The notes below the pieces were generated by a model. That model made no database searches. It had not been told where the DNA came from and worked only from the letters and a program-made list of their open reading frames with translations. A stretch of DNA of 64,000 bases from Enoplolaimus lenunculus (lineage: Eukaryota; Nematoda; Enoplea; Enoplida; Thoracostomopsidae), in NCBI GenBank assembly GCA_030248215.1, contig JASANG010002608.1, forward strand, positions 186,001-250,000, in the 5' to 3' direction. Positions 49,301-62,300 of this stretch are shown piece after piece (within the stretch, counting starts at the first letter, position 1; every line of letters begins with the position of its first letter). Both the position numbers and the translations under genes were made by a program.

Positions 49301-52300
49301 GTGCGAACTACACTGAAACGTGGTACGGCGTTTGTTGCCAACTGTGAAGTTACCGGTTGTTGATAAGCAATATTTCGCCCTTGCTGTAAATGAGACATAT
49401 TCGGGATTTTCCCTTGCGAAGGCTGAAAACAGTCTGACACCAACACATTACCCGTTTGAGCCATAGCGACATTCGTAGACGTTCCAATTGAAGACGAAGC
49501 CAAAACTGTAGATCTTGAACCAATAGTAGCAGCCGAACCCCCCGTTGACTGTGATAGTTGGACACCGCCGGGGTCAGAAGGTACCTCGGCACCTAGTGTT
49601 GTCAGAGCGGCTGTAAAACCTGTTGCTGTTCCATGAACAAGAGGAGTTGGGATAAGATTTGCAGCAGGTTGCGAGAACGCTGAGCTAGCCGAAATTGCTG
49701 CCTGAAGAAACGATCCCGGAGACGCACTAGGCTGCCCGCCTATCCATGGTTTATCTTGTGGTATGTGTGCCAATGTTTGCTGCTGAGGGTGAAAATTATT
49801 CTGTAACACTCCGTTTGCAGAGTTTTGTTGCACAACTGCATACTGTTGCGAATTCGGATATGTTATCTGATGTTTTTGTTCTTGTTGTAATTTGAATTGA
49901 GGTTGTTGTTGTTGTTGCACCTGTATCTGTCGGTGCTGCTGTAGTTGTATTTGTGGTTGTTGCTGTTGAGGTTGTTGCACATTCATTTGACCAAGCGACG
50001 GGTGCTGAACAAACTGTTGCTGACCTGATATTGTTTGTTGTTGGCACTGTTGTTGTTGTTGTTGTTGTTGTTGTCGTAGTAGTTGTTGTTGTTGTTGGTG
50101 GTGCTGTTGTGGATGTTGAGTTATCTGTGTTGGTGTATACTGATGTTGTTGTTGTTGTTGTTGTTGTTGTTGTCCTAACGAGCCAGATAACTGATGTGAC
50201 ATCTGAAATTCAGGCTGCTGTTGTTTTGGTTGTCCTAGCTGCTGGTAATGTTGTAGTTGTGGAACGTGTTGTTGACAATACGATTGTTGTTGAATAAACT
50301 TATGACCAGTAAAATTTTGTAGTCCGGCAGTATTCGAACCGTGCTGATATTGTGATGACCCCACACTTGCACGTTCCTCTTTTGTAACCACATAAGGCTG
50401 CATTTGGTGCTGCTTAAGTCCTACATTTTCTGGATAACCGCTCATTGAACATGCCTGATTTCCAGGGACTGCCGACTGAACAGATTTCAACTGTGGATGT
50501 TGGCCGCTTGCCAACGAAACTGCAGCAGGGCTCACACCTACAGATCCAGAACTATTTACCGGGGCATTGATATAATAACTAGTGCCTGGTGGGGTAACCC
50601 CATGAACAGGATTCTGCGAAACATGGGGCTGAAACACAACACTGGGGTGGACTTGCCAGCCGGGACCCGCCAATGACGTGGGCAACATCGGACAGAGCGC
50701 AACGCAATTAGCAGTTGTTGTGCTCGCTGGTAACAATCCTGGTGTTGTATTCAAGCCAAAAGGAGACGACTGGGTGGGGTGAATACCGCAAGAATTTGGT
50801 ATGGGATTCACCGAAACTTGGTTATTGCCCAATGTTTGAGAGTTACTTGACAGGATTCGAGGTCCCTGACCTTCTGTTCCAGGACCAGTCTCTACTATTG
50901 CTTGGCTGTAGCTCGGATATTCGTGAGGATGCTGAGTTGGATGTGATATGTATGACGGGCTATTGATATATTTTCCAGTTAACGGTAACATATTCTTGTG
51001 CGGTTGATACGTTGCCGCTGGCACAGAATTTATTACCTGTCGTGTATCATGACCAGGTTTAGGCGTTGAGCCATCAGTCGGATATTGCATCTTTTGCATT
51101 GCCAGTTGTTGCTGATTAACTATCGGCATTGAGTTGGCAAACTGAGATCCAGGGTTTCCGGAAATTGTGTCCGCACCGGTTCTTTCTGGAAGATACATTT
51201 GATTTTGATTGCTGGTCACATTTCTTTCATAACCAACGATTGACGGAATCTGTGATACAGTATTAGCTGCAGCCCCAGCTATGCTTTGATTATACTGGAT
51301 CAATTTCTGGTTGCTTTGGGCGTTAACCCCACCGAACTGCTGCTGATTCACCATAGTATTTGAAGTCGATGACGCTTTCAAACCTAAACAAAAAACGTTT
51401 TTCCTGTAAATATACACATTCTTAAAACAACCGAAATATGTATGCAAGCTTGTAAAACTTGAAAGTTTCAACCGTAAGCAGGCAACACTGTTATTAAATT
51501 CTTCTATTTAGAACTAGAATGATCCTGCATAAATTGATATCCGTGAAACCTTGAGTACGCTAAAATACTGCGAAAAATATATTATTTCAACATATACAAT
51601 ATCCGGTATCCGGTTCCTGTTCCGGTAAAAAATTGAATATCCGTATCCGGTTTCGGTATCCCGTAAATTTATATCCGGTCGCACACTGCAAAATGCGTAT
51701 GCGGGTGGTGGGTCGTTCTAGCTTCAATAATACAGATAAAAATCATATAGTGCCATTTTTAACCACAAATCTCATGAATCGACAAACTTGCTACTCAACT
51801 ACACAATGCATCATATTTTACCTCCGTCAACGTTAGTTCCAGAAGCACCAGGCGGCAAAGGATTCAGCCCGGCCTTTTTCGCTTTATAGTATTCCATGTA
51901 ATCTTTAAGCCGTGGTCCAGTAGTCTTTGTGGATTCCGAAATCGGCACATCAGATATTTCCGACATATCAATGTAAGTGCCTTCAGCGCTTCCGAAGGTC
52001 TCGACTTGCGAAACTGTTGGAAGTAATGCAACAGACGCTGGGGTCGTAGACACAGTCGTTTGTTGCTGCAAAATTCGCTTCCCTTCTTCGGCAGCTTTAT
52101 CTAAAAAATTTAATTTCATCCATTTCACTCTGTTCCTGTAGGATAAATATCTGTAAATAGTAAAAGCCAATTAGCTGTTACCCTCGCGGTTCCATAATTT
52201 GTTCAAGGGAAGCGGTCTTTTGTGCTTTCGTAACTCGGGTTAGTTTTCAATTTTTGCTTCAAAAAATCAAGACGTACCACATGCACAGGTCTGGCCATTC

Positions 52301-55300
52301 GAAAATTTAAAACACCACATATTCTACAACGATCATATCAGGCAACTATTTGACAGCTTAAAATAGGTGCGTCAGGCATATCGATATTTAAATTCACCGC
52401 TTACGCTTTGCGTCTATATCTGCAACAATGCGGTCCCGTTCAGCATTGAGTTCTGAACAAATTTTTGCAACACGTTTCTCAAGCACGCCAACCGCTTCGT
52501 TTAATTTCGCATAAAACTCCATTCCGCTGCGAGCTTTGTTCTCGATATCGATTACTGTATCGTGGGACTTGATCAACCGATTAATTTCCTCATCACGTCT
52601 ATAACGGCATATGTTAATTATATAGTATCACAAAATGACTGAAAGATTGAGATTTAGAAACAAGGACACTTGGGTTTACGCTTACTTCTAGACTTAGTAG
52701 GCGGACCCTAGTAATTAACATGGGCTTCTATTACAATTGCCCGTTGTACAACAGTAGTACAAAAATGAGGGTTCTGAGACAAAAACGTGCAATTCAAACA
52801 ATATTTGCAGCACATTTAAATCCAACAATGCACAATTTAGCAACTTTTTTTGTAAGTTTCAATCAATCAGAAGTAAATTTGAAATTGTATGTGCTCAGCT
52901 AAAATATCTATCGCCCCTAGAAATACAACGCCTACATCCCGAGTGGGGCGTCAGCTTAGCTTTACATTAAGCAACGACTTAAACAGAGAATTGTGTTGCT
53001 CACACAACATACGGAAATAAAATCTGAGGGATGTATGTTGTTTGTTCTGTGCAAATAAATTATACACCAGCGAAAGATTAAAATGTCAACATTTAATTGT
53101 TTCAGTTGTTATGTACGTCTTTATGTTGGATTAATAGACACACGATATTTTGTAACTCATGTAGCTTACTCGAAAAGCTTTTGATCGAGGTTCCCCCAAT
53201 TACATATCGACTATGCCCCTGAGCTTATTGCAAATGCATGTCAGTCCAAAAAAGGCACTTAAACAGACGGGACTTTATCACAATTATCAATAGCACTAAT
53301 TTATTCCATTGATTGTAGGTTTCTGTTCAAACTTTTCAATTTGTCATGTAAAGTTGTTGACAATTGATTTTTAGAGCCTGGCAATTAGTAATTATTTCAT
53401 CAAGTGTGCCGAATTTTGCATTGCTAATTGATTGTAGCTGATGTGCAAGGTTACTAAATGCTTCAGAATTGCGCTTTAAATCCATTTACTCTCATATGAC
53501 AGCAGGACTCGTGATAATCCTATCTAAATAACCGCAAAAATTAATAAATTAGGAAAGTGTTTATTACAGTCTGTGGTGTACTAAATTTTAAAGTGTTTAA
53601 ATTCTACAACTATATAATAAGAACAAAAATAATTTTAACGAAATTGAATAAGTAATAGTCTAATGCTTTTTGTCTTTCTTGCTTTTTTCGTTTGCGCGAA
53701 AAAATTTCAAATCCGTAATATTAATGTGAAAATGGACTGTTTTACTACCGCCTTTCTTTGGCCGGCTTGATTTCACGCACGCTGTTTCTGGGTTAATTAA
53801 TAAATAATTCTGCACCAGGAGGTATCAATTCCCGCGTTGCGCATGGATATCTTTTTGTAATACCAACGCGTTCGACTAGGCATACCGAACGTAATAGCTT
53901 TAATTGACATACATTGCGATGCATTAGAGTCAATGTTTCTGGAATAAGAGAGGCTTGTTTGCACGATTGTTATTTATTGCAGTTGTGCTGTCCAAACAAA
54001 TTGACCAAGGCCACCTTAAAATCTGCGCTAAGCGGTTTACCGTTTGGCATTAAAACTCGTGCACTAATTTAAAAGCAAAACACTGGGTTTAAAAACTCTT
54101 CATTTCCTGGGATAAAAATTTTATTGCCGTTGTGTCATTCAAGGTATTGCTGGGGCGTATATATCAACCCAGGAGCTGTCGACGATTGCATTTTGCACGA
54201 GTTTATCTGATAACTGATCCAGTTCGTTTTTAAAAATATTAAACTGCTCAGCTGTGCTAAGTTTACGTTTCTTTTTATTTACATGTAAATTTGAAACTAA
54301 TTTTAAGTAAAGCAAGCAACAAGTGAACAATTATGATTAATAAATGATTAAAAAGCCACAGCCAACGCGCTTAAAGTTTTTATACGGTTTACAAACTGAA
54401 ATTTATCCAAATATATCTAAACGCAAAATCTGTGACTTTTTGATTGATGTTGCTCCTTTTCTTCTGTTTAACTTTATACTATGTTTTGCATGAATTGGTG
54501 ACACGCACCGACCTGTTTTAGGACGCGTTTTAAAAGTTTTGTTTTGCTTTCTTCTTCGATTACCGCAACCTGTTAGATTTTTGTACAGTGTACGTAAAGT
54601 CAAATCAGTAGCAATACTTTGCCTATATTTTTGCAATCTTTTTTGACAACTTGGCTTTGTGCAGATCGGCGGTTCTACTGGAACCCTGATTTTTAGACTT
54701 TTTCCATACTGGCAAGCGATTTTGAAGTTATGAATAAAGTTATACATGTTCCACATTGATTTAAGGCAATGAAAACGACGGAAAATGAATTTCAAAACCA
54801 CCTAATTTGGAGAATTATACTTTGTCATTCAAAGCTTCCACTGAGAAAATACTGCGTAAAATGTGAAATAACACCTATTCGGTTTTACCGCTAAAATTAA
54901 AATCTTAACACATTTAAGACTAAAAATTCCGATTCCGATTCCGACGAGCAAATCCAATTCCGACGAGCAAATCCAATTCCGACCCCAATTCCGACTCAGG
55001 GCAGAATTACGTTCCAGTTAGAACCCTGCTATATAATGAGACCTGGAAAACGTTCGTGTTTGGTGGACTGTTGCTGATTGAAGCCGCACAATACTATATT
55101 GAGAATTTATATGCAAAACTGGTTATTCTGCATCACCTACAGAGCTGTGGTTTGCATATGTCAGAATAGATGTAAACCTTGATACACCTGACATTAAATC
55201 AACGCCTTCTGTATCTTCCAAAATAAATGACCGACTCGGAGAATGTTTTACCTGCAGGGAAACCAACTGGAATATTTGTATCCTAATTTTGAGTTTCCGT

Positions 55301-58300
55301 CGTGTATCAGATTAGCTGTTATTAATGACTCAATCAGTGAATTTACATAACAATAACGCGCTGACGGTATCTTTTCAAACAGCCGGTCGTCAGAATTGTC
55401 ACCTGTAACGCGTAATATGAACGAGAATTCGTGGGAAGAAAAGTAATTATGTTTCTAAAAAGTTTTGCTAATACCGGATACACGATTTCACGGAGACCTA
55501 CCTGCCAGCGCGTAAGGTAAAGTTGAAGCGGGTAAACTGTACAATTTACAAAGCTGTTTTGAGTATTGTACGGAAACTGCTTAAGCGCTGCGCTACTTAA
55601 AAGTGTGAAATAAAAGCTGTCATTATCATGTTGCATTTCATTTCAAAGTAATATGGATATAATACACAGCTATCACTATTCTTTATAGTTTTTATGCTGA
55701 AACCAACAGTAGTTCATTTACTATTTGTGACTTTAGTTTGAATATCGTTGATATCTTCATCATCAGATTCTGTGACTCCATCGTTCCATAACTTCTTCAA
55801 GCGTCAAAGCCTGATTTAAGAATATCAATGACGTGTAATTTGTCCATTTGGCAGTCGCTTTGGTGCGTTGAGCCATAACGACGCATTATTGGATTGTCAC
55901 TGCTGCAACCCCAGCAGCTTGCATACATCAGCCCCTGTATTTCGTTTAATATTTCTTGGTCTGAGAAGCGTAACTGTTGAAAATCTATTGCGGTCCAAAA
56001 CCTCAAATTGTGGCTTATAATGTAAAAATCTGACTTGAAACTCCAAAGTCGCCTGCTTTTACACCCGTTGCAAGGATTTTTTGGTAGTGGTATTTTTGCA
56101 GCTCATTATCTATGGTTGTTCGCTTCCGTCACCAATTTTTCGGTCATGTTCTGCAATCGGTGTGCTGGTGGATGCATCATTCTTCTTTGAACTACGTCAC
56201 ATATTTCATCAGTCCAATTTTTCTCCGCCCATTTTTAAAACTGGAATTTCCCAGAGAGATCCTAACATGATCACCCAAATACTATACAAACTTAGGCTTA
56301 ATATTTCAAATTTTGTTGTTCCTTAATTCATTTATAATCTTGCTGCTAATACAAGCCTTGTTTGGGGTTACTCCTATGCTGCGGTGGACGGTGGTTTTGT
56401 TGTATGATTCTACTAATTTTGCGAGTTTTCTCCTTTAGGATTTCAGTGAAGCGTTCACATGATTTGCTTTATATGCGTTATTAACCCAGAAATGTTTAAT
56501 ATTCCTTTGAATTATGTTTCGTAGTCAGATCACACGATTCTGGGAGGACTTCCCGAGCGCTTCAAAATTTTCACAAAACTTTCGGCAACGGTTTTTAAAA
56601 ATTTGTTTCGCACCGGTTCAACGGACGCGTTTCTGCTAAAAATATCTAAAACTATTAACATATATGAGTAATTGTTGTTATATCGTTCGGCTTTCCGAAC
56701 GAATATAGGATCAACATCCCTTCAATCATTCGTGCACTCGCTTCAACGTCATCTGACTGAAGCAGTTTTGTTGCCAACTGGTCTCATTTAAATTAAAATA
56801 GTTCAAAACATATTTCAACAAGGGTACTGAAAATGCACTAACACTCACTATTAAACAGTATTATAAATATAAATAAGCACAACATCCCTCTTACTGCAAC
56901 ATTTAAATGCCTTGCACACTACGGTATTTGACTCCGTTTATTTTCACTGGGGTTGCTCTAAAGTTTGAAAAAACAGATCGAACAACTATTGAATAAGACC
57001 AGAACAGTTTTGTTGTCATCAGCGCTAATGAAATAGCGTCCCAGCATCGTATTTTGCTACATAGTGTTTTTAGCATCTGTATCCATGTTTCTATAATTAT
57101 GAACTGATTTTAATACCTTCGACAGCTCATTTTATACCTTAGAATATGTTTAATTTCAAGTTGTGTTTTATAGCAAACACAAATTAAAAATGTTGACCTT
57201 TTGAAGCTTTTCTATATACTTATTGTGCATCTAAAGAGTTCACTGTATTTTTCAAGGAAAGAATGATTACCTGGTGCACCTTACATTTTGTCATTTAACA
57301 GCTGAACACTATTCAACAATATTCACTTGTGAAACTTGCGCAATTCCAGCGTTATGTTATTCAACCATTGCAGTACTGTTGCATCTTTTGGACATTTTTG
57401 TCCCAAAACCCTCATTTTTCTACTACTACAGCTGAACACTGAGAAGGGGAACCTACTGGTGCTAGCATTATTCGTGACTATGCATCGAAAGCCATAGGTC
57501 TAAGTTATATTTAATCCAAGCTTGGAACGAATAAGCAAAGCAACCACCAACGCCAGCAACATCTCATTAAATAAACATAGACTTCGCTCTTAACCAAACC
57601 CACGTAGTTTCCTATCTAAAAGCACCAAAAAAAATAGTATCCATACAATAAGTGACCCATCTTAAATATAAGACAAGGCCTATTGGAAGACATGGAGACA
57701 TGTAATCGTAGAGGCTGTGAGGTTTCAATCTATGGCGCATGACTAGCGCTATATTCAGGCTTACGCTGTGGTTTAGATTTAAGTTTAGGCTTAGTATGAA
57801 GGTCTTTAAAGCTCACATGGACCCGATAAATAAAAACGTACTTTTTCTTGCACTCTTCAATCCGACTTCTTACATCGACATAAGCTGCATTCGCTTCAGT
57901 CAGTGCGGTAACAATGTTCTGTTGCGCCGTTAAGTTTTGTTCAATCAGTCCAGTGGATTTATCAAACTTTTTTAATTCTTTCGCAAACACATCCTAAAAG
58001 AGCGAATCCCGATTGTTATAATTTTGGCTGCAATCTAAATAAATTCTGAATTGCAGATTAACAACAAGTGCTTTGTTTCATGGTAAAAAGACAGCCAAAT
58101 TTCACTTGTCTCTTTATTTAACATATATACAACAAAAGTGGCAACGTATGTATAGATATATAGGCAACACTAAACAAAAAACTTTCACTGCAAGAATACA
58201 GGTTCAATATTGTACCCTTTCGAAATGCGGTATATACTTGTTTATGTGTTAATTTGATGGAACAAAACTTCTCCCACTATTACTGTTTATTATTTTCAAA

Positions 58301-59294
58301 AGCCTATGATTATTTTCAGGCTAAGTTAACCAAATCATAACCCAAAGTTTAAATCGTAAACCTATCCAATATATAATTAATCTAGTCATTATGACAGGGG
58401 AAACTTTTTGTGGGAGAGAACAAATCAAGTTTCCGAAATCTTATACGGCAGCCAGAAACTAGTTTTTCGAACTCCTATTTACAAACACTTACACCTGGAT
58501 CTTTGTCTTTATGAGCCATCAAAATTTTTGTTATATCGTCAGCTTGGACACTTTCACGCAACGCACTTAACAGCGTCTGTCGCTGTGTCCGCATTTCGTC
58601 AACTTTATCAAGTAACCGTTTAACTTCAGCGCCTTCCGGGCTTGACCCTGAAAAATAAAAAAGGGTTTTATACCTATGCACGAAGACTAACAAAAACTGC
58701 TGTTTATTGACATAGCGATTTATTCAAACACCGGTACAAAAAGTTATGCGTTTCGTAACAATCATATCCGCTACAATTTTTGGCAATTTTAGATGAGATC
58801 TCTGCTGCAAACAAAGACACCACCTCAATTATCAAATGTCGCCCTTCATAATCTCTCATAAATCTGAGAAACCTAATTTCAACGCATACCAAAAAGGTTG
58901 CTATACTTGTCCTGCAGTATCGTCCGTCACCGTATCACATCCGACGCGAATGGCGTACTGTACGGTGATGTATGACGACGGACGACGCCTGATAACAACT
59001 AAAAAATATTTAAATAGTATAGCGCCATTTTAAAGCAGCGCATCTACCTCCATCTTCAACCTTCGTCAACGACGCTTTCAGCTCATCAATTGGTCGAGCT
59101 AAAGCAACAACCAACTCGCGATGGGCTGCGAGCGCCTTGTCAAGTTCGCTGTTTGACCGAGATGCTTGACGATCTGCTTCACGATACCTGGCTAATTCAG
59201 CAAAAAATTCAGCCGGCACCGAAGTTAAAATTGTCGGATGACGGCCGTGTTTTTCCTGCAAACAACAACAGCAATAATAATAATAAAAATAATG

Positions 59295-59335
<41 letters not shown>

Positions 59336-62300
59336 CATAAATATGTAACACGTAGTGTAAAATATTTCCAGAGTCCGTGGCCATAATAATATATAATCTG
59401 TACTGAGCAATATGTATGGAATTTTTCATTTGCCAAATTTCAACAAACAGGCCAGTGCTACTCAAATTGTTTGGACAAAATGTAAGTCCAATAATTCCAA
59501 AATATTCATTTCCATCCTAACCATTACTACTTATTTAACCTAAGAAAAATCAAGCCCTCGAACTTACCGTAAAAGTCTTCAAAAGCTCATTTTCATCAGA
59601 AATCATTCTTTCGACGTTTGTCAATTTTGTGGTGATATCTTCATGACTATTCGTCAGTTCTAATAATAATTTAGCAAACTTAATCAAAACAACCATTATT
59701 GTAAAAATGTCTCATGCCATATTCTTAAGCGCGTTCTACGTATCAACAGCCAAGACATATATCGGTCTAACGAATGCATTACGAAAATTATAATTCAGAT
59801 CAGCAGCAAATAAACAGCGTGGCATGTGGAAATTTTATTACTTCCTACGCTAAAAGTTAAATGCCAATCATCGTCTTAGTGTCTTATACAAGAAATATAA
59901 CAAAAATTATAAAAATGAAATGAACAGGCAGTATGTACTAACTTTCAAGAGAAGTTTGAAGTTCATGAAGAAATTTCGGATTGGCACTTAGTAATGCACA
60001 TCGTTCGAGCAACGTTTGTGGCAATCCTAGTTTCGTTGTGTCAATGCTCAATGAGTCAAATTCCATTGACGCCAAAAACTGACTAAAAATGCATCAAACT
60101 ATGGATGATAGAACATTATTAAAATTTATGATCTCAGACCGTAAACTTTCGATCCAATATTGTTCATATAAATATCAAAACGAAGATACATTTCCCAAAC
60201 GAAAAACGCTCAGATAAAATTAGAACTTAACTTAGCATAAATCACGAAAACAAGCTCCTAGAAAACTTCAAAATGGTTAACATACTGCAAGTTTTAGTAG
60301 AATGGCATTCGACAACGGCTTTCATAATGCAAAGCAAACGCAAAAAAGTGTAACACCTAGCTTTCTTGCCTGCGAATTCACATATTTCAAAACTTAAGAA
60401 ATAACAAAATCTAAAATTTTCAGGATCAAAAAAGTACAGAAATTGACGCCTCAAAAAAGTGTACTCACGCCCATGACTTACTTTAAATTTCAACGAAACG
60501 TTATTTGCGTTACCTTAACGAATTTTCTTTTTCGTCAACCTTGGCAACAATTTCGCGGATAAGTTTTGCTTTTTCTTCACTTAAACATTATTGGACAACA
60601 ATTTAATTCACAAATATTTACGCTGTAAATTAACTCAATTTTTGCCGTCCAGTTACAAAGAGAATATTGACAATTCGAAAGATTACTGTATTAGGTACCA
60701 CCACGTACCAGTTTTTGTGACATATGATAAATTATCGTCAGTTAGCATTACAATAATCTATGACTAACCTGTACAATGAAGCTGACTGGTGTACCGACAG
60801 CGGGACTAATTTGCCAAAAATATCCGGTCCAGATATCTCCGTATCCATTGGGTCAAACCCAATTCCTTTTACCAAACAAGCTCCTAAAAATATTCAAAAC
60901 CAAAACAAAACGATGACAACTATACAATCGAAGCAAAATGTGACGCTTTTATGGTGAAGGCGATGATAATAAGTAACGACAATTATGTCGACTGAAAAAC
61001 TCAAGACGCAAAATATTTTTATACAAGTATCAAATTTGCTTGTTAGACAACCGCTTAAACGCTACCAATGACTCACCCAACAAACATTTAAAATCAAACG
61101 AGAACACACCTTTGATTTCAGGAAGTGAATCGAGGTCGGGTACTTTTTCGTGGTATATAAAATCGTTTTCTTTCTTAGCGTTTTCGTACCTGAAAAATAA
61201 GCGAATGATACAAAATTGTCAATTCAAGGCGTTATCACAATATACACAATAAAAACTGAAATTTGTCAATTTGTCGGCAGTTCTATTATACTTATGATTA
61301 AACACAAATAAATGGACCCACAACAAACATTGCCCAAAATATATCTTCAACCACTTATACAAACTCCAGCCCATCGCTCTTCCAATCAATTCATTTCTAA
61401 TACACATTGAAAAACAATATAAATTTCAGAATTACTTTCCAATGATAACATCGTTAGCAAACTGAACTGCCAACTGTACGGCTTCGTCATCTTTCTTTGC
61501 CAGGCTGTTGACCTTCGTTAACTCAGCCTGAAGTACGAACCTGAGATCCAGATAAATATTTGCTCACTCCTTTTGCTATAGCCAGTATTATCAAATGTAT
61601 GTAACACCTATCACCAGCTGGCAATAGGTCTTGTATTTTTGGAACACGTGAATGCATGTTCTGCAATTTTTTCATTTGATTTGTCCAATTTCTGTTCCAG
61701 CGTTTAGATCCGCAATTGCAGGAGTAGTTCATTTTTACACATATCGCGAACTTTTAATAGGTGCTATATGAACCAATATCGAGCTAAACAAAACTTACTT
61801 TTGCAGCATCCATGTAAGCTAATCGCTTTCCGAAGTCTTGGTCTATTTCAGCTTGCATCGCTGCTTGATAATACGCAATGGAATGATAATAATGCTGCTT
61901 TAATTCAACCATTTTCATCCACTTCTAGAAAATATTAAATACTCATTCAATGAAAGCAAAAACAAATTTTACTGTTTACGAAAACGCTACGCTTCACGAT
62001 TTTTAATATAGTATCATAACAAACTCGACCTTACTGCTTTTTATAAGTAAAATTATAGAACAATCACTTAACTCATACTTGAATATAGAAATATTCGTAT
62101 TTCGAAACAAGCTTCGTCGAATTCGCAATATTTTTGCCTCACAAACGCCAAATATAAGTCCCGAATTAAAAATTTACGGCATTTAACATACCTTTGTCTT
62201 CGAATGACCAACAATTTCTTCCACGACACTGTTTTGCTCGAGCGCCTTCGAGCACTGTTTATAAAAATCTACGACTTGAACAGCAACTTTTGCAACAATA

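Larger units (their letters stand above)
52405..60082 (-). other. V domain (coiled-coil arms) of HD-PTP
   Basis: Seven exons encode long amphipathic helices. Landmarks are 'QFLASMEFDSLSID', 'LPQTLLERCALLS', 'DEMRTQRQTLLSALRESVQA', 'KKFDKSTGLIEQNLTAQQN' (like 'KKYDQLKVYLEQNLAAQDR' in human), 'VTALTEANAAYVDVRSRIEE' and 'ARSGMEFYAKLNEAVGVLEK'. In ALIX-type proteins the V domain binds YPXnL late-domain motifs or ubiquitin. A 5.2-kb intron with a decayed Polinton splits its second half. Confidence 0.9.

Noticed and set aside
49953-50297. 114-codon plus-strand frame rich in Val
   Set aside because: It is the complement of the poly-Gln region of the HD-PTP exon; its composition is a mirror of CAA/CAG repeats.
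59225-59410. Ile- and Tyr-rich frames around 59.3 kb
   Set aside because: They translate the (AAT)n microsatellite.
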